Shown in pieces: positions 42,808 through 49,858 of a stretch of DNA of 59,361 nt. The notes below the pieces were generated by a model, which saw only the letters and a program-made list of their open reading frames with translations, was not told where the DNA came from and did no database searches. Position 1 is the first letter of the stretch. Each line of letters begins with the position of its first letter. The DNA is taken from positions 1-59,361 of IMG/VR virus record IMGVR_UViG_3300042860_000909; one strand, 5' to 3'. The position numbers and the translations under genes were made by a program. Source of the DNA: a virus.

Positions 42808-43074
42808 ATGAAGTTTGAATCAAAGAACGAACCAGCAGAACGCATCAAGCAGCCAGTCTTCGTGCTGCATGGCATCGCCTATTTGCCCAGCTACGACAAA
42901 CCCCACCGCTGGATCGGCCCCGGCTCCCCGCAGACGCGCTCGACCTACACAACGCTCGAGCTCCTCGAGGCCCAGGCCGAGCTCAAGTCGCACCCTCTGT
43001 GGCCGCGGTTCTGGATTGACGAGCAGGCGATCGCAATCATCAACGGTCAGACCGTCGCCGAAGGGGTCAACTGA
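42808..43074 (+). CDS. Hypothetical early protein, 88 aa
   Basis: RBS TAGGAG. Sequence FVLHGIAYLPSYDKPHRWIGPGSPQTRSTYTTLELLEAQ, compact alpha-beta. The stop overlaps the next start (TGATG). Function unknown. Confidence 0.75.
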   Translation: MKFESKNEPAERIKQPVFVLHGIAYLPSYDKPHRWIGPGSPQTRSTYTTLELLEAQAELKSHPLWPRFWIDEQAIAIINGQTVAEGVN

Positions 43075-43334
43075 TGGCCTTCATTGTTCGCGATAACGAG
43101 ATCGTTCCAATCCCTATCCAGCCGGGTAAGCGCGTGAAGATCGGCAGCTCGTACGAGCCGCCCGCGGTCAACTACGTCGAGTATGACCAGCTATGGGTGC
43201 AGGACATCATGGCCTTCGGGAAGACGCCCTGGTCGTGGATTCGCTGGAAGGTCCCTGAGTGGATCTTCTGGTTCGTCTGCTGGTCTTCGTTTGCCTACGC
43301 GCTAGGCGTTGTAGCGAAGAGGTACTGGCAATGA
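43074..43334 (+). CDS. Small membrane protein, 86 aa
   Basis: Soluble N-terminal half, then one hydrophobic segment near residues 60-80 (WIFWFVCWSSFAYALGVV) with a basic C-tail: a single-pass membrane protein. Coupled to neighbours by overlaps. Could act at the inner membrane; function unknown. Confidence 0.75.
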   Translation: MAFIVRDNEIVPIPIQPGKRVKIGSSYEPPAVNYVEYDQLWVQDIMAFGKTPWSWIRWKVPEWIFWFVCWSSFAYALGVVAKRYWQ

Positions 43335-43627
43335 GCATCGAGGCGATGCAGAAAGCCTGCAGCGTGATGGCCAATGCGCGCGATTACATTGGCGCCAGTG
43401 AGCCGGAGCCGTGGCCCATGGAGCAGCAGTACGACGAGCTCCAGGACGCGATCAACATGCTAGCAAGGGCCATCAAAAAGGCAGAAGAGCGTGAATGGGT
43501 TGGGCTGACGGATGAGGAGATTGATGCGGCATGGCGGTCGGTTGATTACACGGTTGATTATGAGCAATTTAGGATTGATGTTGCTCGTGCAGTTGAAGCC
43601 AAGCTAAAGGAGAAGAATCATGGATGA
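43331..43627 (+). CDS. Early protein with EAKLKEKN tail, 98 aa
   Basis: ATG at 43331 overlaps the previous stop by 4 bases. The C-terminus EWVGLTDEEIDAAW ... DVARAVEAKLKEKNHG is a common phage module and is repeated in the neighbour at 43748. Probably a duplicated interaction module. Function unknown. Confidence 0.78.
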   Translation: MSIEAMQKACSVMANARDYIGASEPEPWPMEQQYDELQDAINMLARAIKKAEEREWVGLTDEEIDAAWRSVDYTVDYEQFRIDVARAVEAKLKEKNHG

Positions 43628-43751
43628 AACCGAGGGATATTACTGCGTGATATGCGGAAAGTTTATTGAAGCCGTAGACGGCGTGATTGTGCATGACGAT
43701 ATTCCGCACCCACCACTGATGGACTTTGATGAAGAGAGCAATCCACAATGA
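43620..43751 (+). CDS. Tiny CxxC protein, 43 aa
   Basis: MDETEGYYCVICGKFIEA ... VHDDIPHPP: one CxxC plus His pair, a minimal zinc site. Overlaps both neighbours (8 and 4 bases). Confidence 0.7.
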   Translation: MDETEGYYCVICGKFIEAVDGVIVHDDIPHPPLMDFDEESNPQ

Positions 43752-44029
43752 GCAAAGAAGTTATGAAGCTGGCGCTGTCCACGCTAGAAGGCTGGGCTAA
43801 TTATGACGATTGGGTATGGCCCGAGTCTGCGTTAGAACAGGCAAAGCGCAACACCATTGAGGCCATCACCGCCCTGCGCCAAGCACTGGAAACAGATAAG
43901 CAATGGGTTGGGCTGACGGAGATAGAAATTTGCGACATAGAAGCGGATGAATTGACATCAGCAAACAGTGAAACTTTTTCTTTCGCAAGGGCGATTGAGG
44001 CGAAGTTGAAGGAGAAGAACGGTGGATAG
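43748..44029 (+). CDS. Early protein with EAKLKEKN tail, 93 aa
   Basis: Paralogue of the 98-residue protein: QWVGLTEIEICDIEADE ... FSFARAIEAKLKEKNGG. Start and stop overlap neighbours. Helical N-terminus (MKLALSTLEGWANYDDWVW). Function unknown. Confidence 0.78.
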   Translation: MSKEVMKLALSTLEGWANYDDWVWPESALEQAKRNTIEAITALRQALETDKQWVGLTEIEICDIEADELTSANSETFSFARAIEAKLKEKNGG

Positions 44030-44273
44030 AGACGACATTATCAAGATGGCGCGGAAGGCGGGGATCGCAAAGTATGGCCTTGGGTGGACTTGTTGGGAAG
44101 GGCAGCTTGAACGCTTCGCCGCACTTGTTGCAGCACATGAGCGTGAGGCGTGTGCGAATTTGCTCTTGAATGTAGATCTCAGCTCAATGGATGCTGACCA
44201 TCGCTTGCAAAGCTGGACTGCGACGGTGCTGCTGAATTTTTCCGCCGCCATCAGAGCAAGGGGTGAGCAATGA
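44022..44273 (+). CDS. Early hypothetical protein, 83 aa
   Basis: Starts MDRDDIIKMARKAGIAKYGLGWTCWEGQLERFAALVAAHEREACANLL, a sequence style frequent in small phage proteins of proteobacterial phages. Overlaps neighbours. Function unknown. Confidence 0.78.
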   Translation: MDRDDIIKMARKAGIAKYGLGWTCWEGQLERFAALVAAHEREACANLLLNVDLSSMDADHRLQSWTATVLLNFSAAIRARGEQ

Positions 44274-44470
44274 CAACAAATGAGCAATTCATAACGCAAG
44301 TGGAGCTTGCTACTCGATGGAAGATCAGCGAGGCAACACTGGAACGTGACCGCTCTTTCAAAAGAGGGGTCCGATACATGAAGTTGGGTGGATTGATTCG
44401 CTATCGGTTGCAGGACGTTCTTGACTACGAAAACGCATGTACACACGAGCCGGAGGGAAAGAATGATTGA
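44270..44470 (+). CDS. AlpA/excisionase-like HTH protein, 66 aa
   Basis: ITQVELATRWKISEATLERDRSFKRGVRYMKLGGLIRYRLQDVLDYE matches the HTH_17 (MerR/Xis-like) fold. No integrase is seen, so it is more likely a regulator or architectural protein than an excisionase. Confidence 0.82.
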   Translation: MTTNEQFITQVELATRWKISEATLERDRSFKRGVRYMKLGGLIRYRLQDVLDYENACTHEPEGKND

Positions 44471-44642
44471 ATGGCTATCTACGAAGTGGTGCAGTTGGTT
44501 TCATGGTGGCCGCATTAAGCGTGATGAGCAAGGGCGCATCAATTGGCAGTGCGACAATTGTGGTCGATGGGCTGAGCCAGTCGATAAGCAAACAGAACGC
44601 TTGATAGTTGATGCAGACATCAGAGCAAGGAGTGAGCAATGA
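44463..44642 (+). CDS. Small zinc-finger-like protein, 59 aa
   Basis: MIEWLSTKWCSWFHGGRIKRDEQGRINWQCDNCGRWAEP: CxxC knuckle. Paralogue of the minus-strand gene 36372-36551. Last gene of the first rightward operon. Function unknown. Confidence 0.8.
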   Translation: MIEWLSTKWCSWFHGGRIKRDEQGRINWQCDNCGRWAEPVDKQTERLIVDADIRARSEQ

Positions 44643-44652
44643 CCGGAGCCTC

Positions 44653-45606
44653 TCAAACCGGCGCCCCTCGAAAGTACGCCGTGCCGTCGATTGTCTCGAC
44701 TAGCTCAGGCATCAAGAGTTTGCCATTGTGATACGTCAAGACAGCAAACCCGGAGCACCACGGCACCGGGTTGTCTTCAATGTAGCGAAACGCCTTGCTA
44801 TCAGGATCGGCCAGCATGCCTGTAGATACACCGTATCGACGGCCGCGGTAGTCGCCCCAAGGTTTGACTTCAAGCAAATGCGTGTGGCCGGTGATGGCGT
44901 TCAGGCCTGACTTGAGCGTGTTGTTGTAGCCGCTGTGAATCCCGGAGTGCTGCATGCGGTGCTTGATCATGGTGTTTTCGTTGACGATCAGCGACCAGCT
45001 AACAGTCCACTCAGGTATGTGATCGGCGAGCCTGGTGCCGGAAATGTCTCGGTACTCAGGCACCTGCCCTGCCAGGCGCTTGTCGAATCGAATGTCATGG
45101 TTGCCAACGGTCCGATGCAAGATCGTTCCCAGTCCTTTGCAGGCCTTGACGATTTGATCCATGTGCCATTGCACGGCCTCGAGCTCTTCCTTCAGTGTAA
45201 CCTTCGGGCTCCAGTCCTCCGGCCCGTATCGACTGATCGTGCCCCCGTCCAAGATGTCGCCGTTTGCAACGACGAGCTGCGGTTTGAGTCGCTTGATCAG
45301 CCTGAGCATTGCCTTGAACGCAGGGCTCGACTCTTGCGGCATGAAGTGGGCATCCGAGAAGACGATCACAACTCCTTCAATCTCGGCAACGCTGCGAACC
45401 CTGTCTTCCTTGTGAAGAATCGTGCGTCGCCCCAACCTCTGGTCATTGTGTGCCGGAAGCTCAATGTTTAATCGAGCCTCAATGGAATTCCGGCGATGTA
45501 AGACCGCTCGTTCGGCCATCTCAAGTTCTTTAGCAACCAACTTAGCACTGCCAAGCCTGTTCCATAAGTCAATGAAATCCTGTTCAGGAACCTTCGGCTT
45601 AGCCAT
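44653..45606 (-). CDS. Calcineurin-like metallophosphoesterase, 317 aa
   Basis: All metal motifs present: VFSDAHF (D85, H87), NGDILDGG (D117), GNHD (169-171) and GHTH (239-242). The N-terminal 50 residues look like a helical DNA- or protein-binding extension (SAKLVAKELEMAERAVLHRRN). It is the only leftward gene in this block and has its own start region at 45606, with a TATCACA copy nearby. Could be a DNA repair nuclease or phosphatase. Inserted cassette is possible. Confidence 0.88.
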   Translation of the reverse strand: MAKPKVPEQDFIDLWNRLGSAKLVAKELEMAERAVLHRRNSIEARLNIELPAHNDQRLGRRTILHKEDRVRSVAEIEGVVIVFSDAHFMPQESSPAFKAMLRLIKRLKPQLVVANGDILDGGTISRYGPEDWSPKVTLKEELEAVQWHMDQIVKACKGLGTILHRTVGNHDIRFDKRLAGQVPEYRDISGTRLADHIPEWTVSWSLIVNENTMIKHRMQHSGIHSGYNNTLKSGLNAITGHTHLLEVKPWGDYRGRRYGVSTGMLADPDSKAFRYIEDNPVPWCSGFAVLTYHNGKLLMPELVETIDGTAYFRGAPV

Positions 45607-45641
45607 CTACTGCTCCAAAATCTAAAAAGCTGTGCGGCTTA

Positions 45642-45648
45642 TATCACA
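45642..45648 (+). promoter_or_regulatory. TATCACA motif
   Basis: TATCACAAAA in the divergent gap. On the minus strand it reads TTGTGATATAAG, close to a -10 for the phosphoesterase gene. Confidence 0.4.
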
Positions 45649-45698
45649 AAAAAGCAACAAACGAAATGAAACGCATTCTCAACACGGTGGGAATGTGT

Positions 45699-45728
45699 TT
45701 GACATGCACATAACAGTTGTGATATTCT
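45699..45728 (+). promoter_or_regulatory. Strong sigma70 promoter for second rightward operon
   Basis: Consensus -35 TTGACA (45699-45704), then TATTCT (45723-45728, N18) or GATATT (45721-45726, N16). TTGTGATA overlaps the -10. The 24 bases from CATG match the 41319 promoter at 19 positions. Confidence 0.75.
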
Positions 45729-45792
45729 GCAGTTGTCGGTTGATTGATCGACACCGACCCGGCGGTTCCGGGCGCTCCCAAGAGGACACAAC

Positions 45793-45978
45793 ATGGCACT
45801 TCAGATCAAAATCAAAACCGTCTACGGCGAGGTCAAGTACTACCCCGTCAACGACGCAGCCAAGACCTTCGCCGCAATCGCCGGCACCAAGACCCTCAGC
45901 ATCGACAACCTCAAGCGCATCAAGTCGCTCGGCATCGCCATCGAGTACGTCGAGGCCCTCGCCTTCGCCCGCGTCTGA
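45793..45978 (+). CDS. Small early protein, 61 aa
   Basis: RBS AGAGG. Basic alpha-beta: LQIKIKTVYGEVKYYPVNDAAKTFAAIAGTKTLSIDNLKRIKSLGI. First gene of the second operon, under the strong promoter. Function unknown. Confidence 0.78.
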   Translation: MALQIKIKTVYGEVKYYPVNDAAKTFAAIAGTKTLSIDNLKRIKSLGIAIEYVEALAFARV

Positions 45979-45987
45979 TCAAGGAGA

Positions 45988-45997
45988 TATCACAATG
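45988..45997 (+). promoter_or_regulatory. TATCACAATG at ribosome site/start
   Basis: AAGGAGA-TATCACA-ATG: the motif fills the gap between ribosome site and start codon of the next gene. Confidence 0.6.
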
Positions 45998-46312
45998 CCT
46001 ACGTTCAACATGGCAGTTCGCGACGGCAGCATGATCGAGACCAAGTACTCGCCGATTGTCGTCATCGCCGGCACCGAAACCCACAAGCTCGCCCTGCACC
46101 AGCTTCCCTCCGGTCACTGGGTCGTCAGCGATCCCAAGTCCGGCGCCAAGATCGTCAGCGTGCATGGCCAGTACAAGGGCATCCGCACCAGCAGCCGCGG
46201 CCTGACCAAGCGCGAGCTCCGCGTCTACGCCCTCGCCTCCGTCGAGGCCCTGATCGAGCAGATCGGCAGCGACAAGTTCAACGCCGTTCTGGCCAACCCG
46301 AAACCCTTCTGA
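45995..46312 (+). CDS. Early hypothetical protein, 105 aa
   Basis: Beta-rich N-terminus (VVIAGTETHKLALHQLPSGHWVVSDPKSGAKIVSV), then basic helical C-terminus (GLTKRELRVYALASVEALIEQI). The TATCACAATG motif ends in its ATG. Function unknown. Confidence 0.78.
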   Translation: MPTFNMAVRDGSMIETKYSPIVVIAGTETHKLALHQLPSGHWVVSDPKSGAKIVSVHGQYKGIRTSSRGLTKRELRVYALASVEALIEQIGSDKFNAVLANPKPF

Positions 46313-46316
46313 GGAG

Positions 46317-46326
46317 TATCACAATG
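46317..46326 (+). promoter_or_regulatory. TATCACAATG at ribosome site/start
   Basis: GAGGAG-TATCACA-ATG, second of three such starts in this operon. Confidence 0.6.
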
Positions 46327-46635
46327 CTTGATTTAGACGACATCAACATCATCGAGGGCGCCGAGCCCGTCGAAGACGAGCTCACCTACTACCTCGCGAT
46401 CCAGCGCGCCATCAACGACGGCAGCGCCTGGAAGTTTCAGGGCAGCTACGGTCGCGCCATGATGGCCGCGATCGAGTCCGGCGCCTGCATGCTCGGACCC
46501 CGCCCCGCTCGCGATTACTGGGGCAACAAGATCCCCGCTCGCGACGAAGTCAAGGAAGGCACCAAGGGCAGCTACGAGTACGTCGCCGACCAGTACGGCG
46601 CCGACTGGGCCTTCGACATGTTCAAAGTTAACTAG
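46324..46635 (+). CDS. Early hypothetical protein, 103 aa
   Basis: Acidic; contains INIIEGAEPVEDELTYYLAIQRAINDGSAWKFQGSYGRAMMAAIESG and ends in a globular part with DYWGNKIPARDEV. No family recognised. Confidence 0.78.
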   Translation: MLDLDDINIIEGAEPVEDELTYYLAIQRAINDGSAWKFQGSYGRAMMAAIESGACMLGPRPARDYWGNKIPARDEVKEGTKGSYEYVADQYGADWAFDMFKVN

Positions 46636-46646
46636 GAGATACCGCT

Positions 46647-47078
46647 ATGTCCGCATTCATCGTTCCCGACTACCACATCAACGCCCTCGTAAGCTGGGCC
46701 GCCGAGCGCCACGGCCTCAACGCGGTCAGTTACTACTGGGGAGGACGCCGTCGCGAAGTCCGCGGCGACGAGAAGCGCATCGCCTCGGTTCTTTACGCCG
46801 AGAACGTTCGCAGCGTCAACGCCCGGTACCGCGAAGCCGACGCAGCCCACGGCTTCAAGTTCAAACGTGTGCCCAACCGACTGAACCCGATCGACGTCGT
46901 GAAGGCCTGCCACGGCTACGGCTACCAAGCTTGCGAGGCAAACGGCTGGGAGCAGTCCGAAGCCTTCGCGATCATTGCCGCCATCACGCAGTCAGCGATC
47001 CGCGCCGTGCCCGGTTACAGCGAGTCAAATGCCTGGGTTCTCAGCGATCCCAACTTCAGCCAAAAGGAAGCAGCATGA
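46647..47078 (+). CDS. Early hypothetical protein, 143 aa
   Basis: RBS TAGGAG. Starts FIVPDYHINALVSWAAERHGLN; a VVKACHGYGYQACEANGWEQSEAFAII segment is near 90-115. Fits small phage proteins of unknown role. Overlaps the next tiny gene by 4 bases. Confidence 0.78.
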   Translation: MSAFIVPDYHINALVSWAAERHGLNAVSYYWGGRRREVRGDEKRIASVLYAENVRSVNARYREADAAHGFKFKRVPNRLNPIDVVKACHGYGYQACEANGWEQSEAFAIIAAITQSAIRAVPGYSESNAWVLSDPNFSQKEAA

Positions 47079-47161
47079 ACCGCTCAAACGACATCGTTCT
47101 AATCCTTGGCGGCGGCCTGTTCGGCGCTGCATTCGCAGTCACCCTGTTCTTTTTTCTATAG
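47075..47161 (+). CDS. 28-residue membrane peptide
   Basis: MNRSNDIVLILGGGLFGAAFAVTLFFFL. AAAAGGAAG upstream and an ATGA overlap support translation. Single membrane helix. Confidence 0.55.
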   Translation: MNRSNDIVLILGGGLFGAAFAVTLFFFL

Positions 47162-47164
47162 GAG

Positions 47165-47174
47165 TATCACAATG
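47165..47174 (+). promoter_or_regulatory. TATCACAATG at ribosome site/start
   Basis: TAGGAG-TATCACA-ATGCTTAC, third such start; almost repeated at 42578-42587 as TATAACAATG. Confidence 0.6.
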
Positions 47175-47384
47175 CTTACCGCTAAAGACATCGCCCAAGC
47201 CCTCGCTGTTCTCAGTCGCACCGAGAACCTCACCATGGATCTTGCCAGGGACCCCGCCTACATCGGGAACCTGTGCGCAGAGGCGTTTATCGCCTCTTTG
47301 CCTCTCAAGCGAGCACTTGAGCAGCTACGGGTTCCGACGGTCAAACCAGAGGCCACCGTCGTACACGCTTGCATTGAAGAATAA
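47172..47384 (+). CDS. Small early protein, 70 aa
   Basis: Helical: MLTAKDIAQALAVLSRTENLTMDLARDPAYIGNLCAEAFIAS. A promoter lies at its 3' end (47369-47397) for the recombination genes. Function unknown. Confidence 0.75.
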   Translation: MLTAKDIAQALAVLSRTENLTMDLARDPAYIGNLCAEAFIASLPLKRALEQLRVPTVKPEATVVHACIEE

Positions 47385-47397
47385 CAAGCGTTATACT
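47369..47397 (+). promoter_or_regulatory. Promoter for the recombination module
   Basis: -35 TTGCAT (47369-47374), N17, -10 TATACT (47392-47397). Preceded by AATAACAAGCG, a diverged copy of the TATCACAAGCG element. Confidence 0.6.
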
Positions 47398-47443
47398 TCA
47401 ACCTGAGACGCACGTTTTTAACCACTCCGACAAGGACGCCATC

Positions 47444-47827
47444 ATGGAAAACATTTCTCTTGCCCAACTGATAGCCACCCGCATTGCAGCTAAGCGCGCC
47501 GAAGACGAAGCGATCGCCGAGCGCCGCCGCATCGACGGCGTTATCGCCGAGCTTCTGAAGGACCCCAGCAAGCCGGAGGGTTCGATCTCTCAGAAGGCAG
47601 ACGGCTACAAGGTCACCGTGACCTACAAGATCGATCGAAAGGTCGATACCGAGAAGCTCACTGCAGACTGGGCCAAGCTTCCCGCCGACGTGCAAAACAC
47701 CTTCAAGTGGTCTGCATCGCTTTCGGTCTCCGAGTTCCGCAAACTCGAAGGCAAGGCCCAGGTTTCCGCGGCTCGTTTCTTCGAGTCCAAAGAAGCTTCC
47801 CCCTCGATCAAGATCGAAGCCGTTTAA
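47444..47827 (+). CDS. Phage helical protein linked to recombination genes, 127 aa
   Basis: Segment ATRIAAKRAEDEAIAERRRIDGVIAELL, then YKVTVTYKIDRKVDTEKLTADWAKLPADVQNTFKWSASLSVSEFRKLEG, a pattern seen in small phage proteins encoded beside Sak4/DUF669 genes. Probably a recombination accessory; enzyme motifs absent. Confidence 0.8.
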   Translation: MENISLAQLIATRIAAKRAEDEAIAERRRIDGVIAELLKDPSKPEGSISQKADGYKVTVTYKIDRKVDTEKLTADWAKLPADVQNTFKWSASLSVSEFRKLEGKAQVSAARFFESKEASPSIKIEAV

Positions 47828-47833
47828 TTCGCC

Positions 47834-47852
47834 GGGCATTATCACAATGCCC
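47834..47852. repeat. Inverted repeat containing ATCAC
   Basis: GGGCATT-ATCAC-AATGCCC, a perfect 7-base inverted repeat holding the TATCACAATG motif, 30 bases before the ATPase gene. No T-run follows, so it is more likely an operator or mRNA hairpin than a terminator. Confidence 0.55.
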
Positions 47853-47881
47853 ATGTTCTGACGCCTATTGGAGACGACCAC

Positions 47882-48574
47882 ATGGCAATCAAACTCACTT
47901 CGACCAAGGACAGCGCCGCGTTAAGCGGCCTCAAGTTCCTGGTCCACGGACCGGCCGGTGCCGGCAAGACCTCGCTGTGCGCAACCACGGACGAGCCCAC
48001 GCTGATCATCAGCGCGGAGTCAGGCCTGCTCTCGCTGCGCGGCCACGACATCCCGGTCATCGAAGTCAAAGACCTCGCCTCACTTTACGAAGCTTATGAC
48101 TTCGTGGCCAACACCGAAGACGGTCAGGGCTACAAGTGGATCTGCCTTGATTCAATCAGCGAGATCGCCGAAGTCGTACTGAACCACGAGAAGAAAGTCG
48201 CCAAGGATCCGCGCCAAGCCTACGGTGCGCTCGCTGAGAAGATGACGGACTTGATCCGCGCATTCCGCGACTTGCCAGGCCGCAACGTTTACTTCTCCTG
48301 CAAGCAGGAGCGCGCCAAGGACGAGCAGACCGGCGCGATGCTGTACTACCCAGCCATGCCCGGCAACATGCTCAAGCAAGGCGTCGGGTACTTCTTTGAT
48401 TTCGTGTTTGCGCTACGCGTGGAGAAGGATGCCGACGGCAATCCCACGCGCTGGCTGCAGACGCAACGCGACTTCAACTACGAGGCCAAGGATCGCTCCG
48501 GCTGCCTCGACATGTTTGAAGCACCCGACCTAGCCGGCATCGCCTCCAAGGTCATTTCCACCACTGCCAAGTAA
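47882..48574 (+). CDS. Sak4-like RecA-fold ATPase, 230 aa
   Basis: Walker A GPAGAGKT (23-30), then IISAESGLLSLRG and Walker B WICLDSISEIAE (D90). Plan matches AAA_24/Sak4 recombination ATPases. Neighbours (DUF669, nuclease, helicase) form the usual single-strand annealing/recombination set. Likely promotes phage recombination or replication restart. Confidence 0.9.
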   Translation: MAIKLTSTKDSAALSGLKFLVHGPAGAGKTSLCATTDEPTLIISAESGLLSLRGHDIPVIEVKDLASLYEAYDFVANTEDGQGYKWICLDSISEIAEVVLNHEKKVAKDPRQAYGALAEKMTDLIRAFRDLPGRNVYFSCKQERAKDEQTGAMLYYPAMPGNMLKQGVGYFFDFVFALRVEKDADGNPTRWLQTQRDFNYEAKDRSGCLDMFEAPDLAGIASKVISTTAK

Positions 48575-48595
48575 TCCACAGAAAGGACACCCTTC

Positions 48596-49126
48596 ATGGC
48601 AATTCTGAACTTTAACGTCAACGAAGTTGAAAAGCGCGAGAACAACTACGAGCTCCTGCCCGCAGGCTGGTACACCGCGCAGGTCACTGAGTCTGAAATC
48701 GTTCCGCTCAACAGCGGCAACGGCGACGCGCTCAAGCTTACCTTTGAAGTGCTCTCCGACGGCTACCGCAATCGTAAGCTTTGGGCTCGGCTAAACATCC
48801 GCCACAACAACCCCACGGCCGAGGGCATCGCCAAGCAGCAGTTGCGTGAGCTTTGCGAGTCGATCGGTCTTGTGACGCTACCTGATTCGAACATGCTGCA
48901 CTACAAGCCAGTGCAGGTTCGCGTCAAGGTCCGCAAGGACGACACCGGTCGGTACGAGGACCAAAACGAGATCGCAGGCTACAAGCCTGTATCTCAAACT
49001 GGCCAGTTGCTACCCGCAGCACCTGCCGCCAGGCCAGCAGCACCCCCATCTGTAGCCAGCGCTGCACCCGCAGCAAACACTTCACAACCCGTAGCCCCGT
49101 GGCTGAAAGGTAAGACAGCAGCATGA
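48596..49126 (+). CDS. DUF669 protein (ssDNA-binding-like), 176 aa
   Basis: LNFNVNEVEKRENNYELLPAGWYTAQVTESEIVPLNSGNGDALKLTFEVLSDGYRNRKLWARLNI: the standard DUF669 start, with an OB-like beta pattern and a Pro/Ala-rich tail ending in a short LKGKTAA. Such proteins accompany Sak4-type ATPases and probably bind single-stranded DNA. Confidence 0.9.
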   Translation: MAILNFNVNEVEKRENNYELLPAGWYTAQVTESEIVPLNSGNGDALKLTFEVLSDGYRNRKLWARLNIRHNNPTAEGIAKQQLRELCESIGLVTLPDSNMLHYKPVQVRVKVRKDDTGRYEDQNEIAGYKPVSQTGQLLPAAPAARPAAPPSVASAAPAANTSQPVAPWLKGKTAA

Positions 49127-49356
49127 ACTTCGTCATTGAAAAGGGCATCCCAATGCCCGCACGAATTGGGAAAACCGTTTACCCGTTTGCGGACATGCAA
49201 GTAGGCGATAGCTTTTCCATCCCTGCAAGCGAGGACGCAAAGAAGCGATCCACGCAAGTTGCACGCGCTGGCTGGGCTCACGGCAAGAAAGACGGCAAGA
49301 AGTTTTCCATTCGTCAAACACCCGAAGGCGGCCTTCGTGTCTGGAGAGTTAAATGA
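49123..49356 (+). CDS. Small basic protein, DUF7303-like, 77 aa
   Basis: VIEKGIPMPARIGKTVYPFADMQVGDSFSIPASEDAKKRSTQVARAGWAHGKKDGKKFSIRQTPEGGLRVWRV, a beta-rich nucleic-acid-binding-like protein frequent in phages. ATGA overlaps on both sides. Confidence 0.82.
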   Translation: MNFVIEKGIPMPARIGKTVYPFADMQVGDSFSIPASEDAKKRSTQVARAGWAHGKKDGKKFSIRQTPEGGLRVWRVK

Positions 49357-49577
49357 GTCAACCTCAGATCTTTAACATCAAAATGATCGCGCCAGGCATC
49401 GAGCTTGTGCTCGAAGCTCTAGCCGAACTTCCCATGAAGCGATCACAGCCCCTCTACAACGAGATCGCAGGCCAGTACGCATATCAGCTCCAACAGAACC
49501 AGCAAAGCGCTCAGGCGGCCGATACGCAAGCCGTAGAGGCATCTAACGAACCAACTCCCGAGGAGTCGCAATCGTGA
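49353..49577 (+). CDS. Small hypothetical protein, 74 aa
   Basis: The first half is ordered (IAPGIELVLEALAELPMKRSQPLYNEIAGQYAYQL); the second half is Gln/Glu-rich and disordered. Overlaps neighbours by 4 bases. Function unknown. Confidence 0.75.
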   Translation: MSQPQIFNIKMIAPGIELVLEALAELPMKRSQPLYNEIAGQYAYQLQQNQQSAQAADTQAVEASNEPTPEESQS

Positions 49578-49786
49578 GCACCCGTATCTACGCAGTCAGC
49601 AATGAAAACGAGTACTACCTGGTCGAGGCCACCACCCGATCGGCAGCCGTTCGGCACGTCGCTCAGCGCCGCTATGAAGTCAACATCGCTACCGCGAAAG
49701 ACATCGTCGGCGCCATGAATGCGGGCGTCAAGGTCGAAGTTGCGGGCGATGCGCCAGACCTTGTAGAGATGGCCCAGGCAGCTTAG
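49574..49786 (+). CDS. Small hypothetical protein, GTG start, 70 aa
   Basis: Beta-alpha: RIYAVSNENEYYLVEATTRSAAVRHVAQRRYEVNIATAKDIVGAMNAGVKVE. Resembles small proteins beside recombination genes. GTG at 49574 overlaps the previous stop. Two hairpins follow. Confidence 0.75.
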   Translation: MSTRIYAVSNENEYYLVEATTRSAAVRHVAQRRYEVNIATAKDIVGAMNAGVKVEVAGDAPDLVEMAQAA

Positions 49787-49791
49787 TTCCG

Positions 49792-49833
49792 CAGGCCCGC
49801 AAGGGCCTGTATCGGTAAGGGACCACCCTTACC
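49792..49833. promoter_or_regulatory. Tandem perfect hairpins
   Basis: CAGGCCC-GCAA-GGGCCTG (49792-49809) and GGTAAGGG-ACCA-CCCTTACC (49814-49833), both perfect tetraloop hairpins, back to back in a 72-base gap before the nuclease gene. No T-run, so not a normal terminator. Confidence 0.6.
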
Positions 49834-49858
49834 CATACAACGACCGGAGCAATCCCAC

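Noticed and set aside
44270-44470. Excisionase, implying temperate integration
   Set aside because: No integrase or att-like repeat was found; treated as a regulator.
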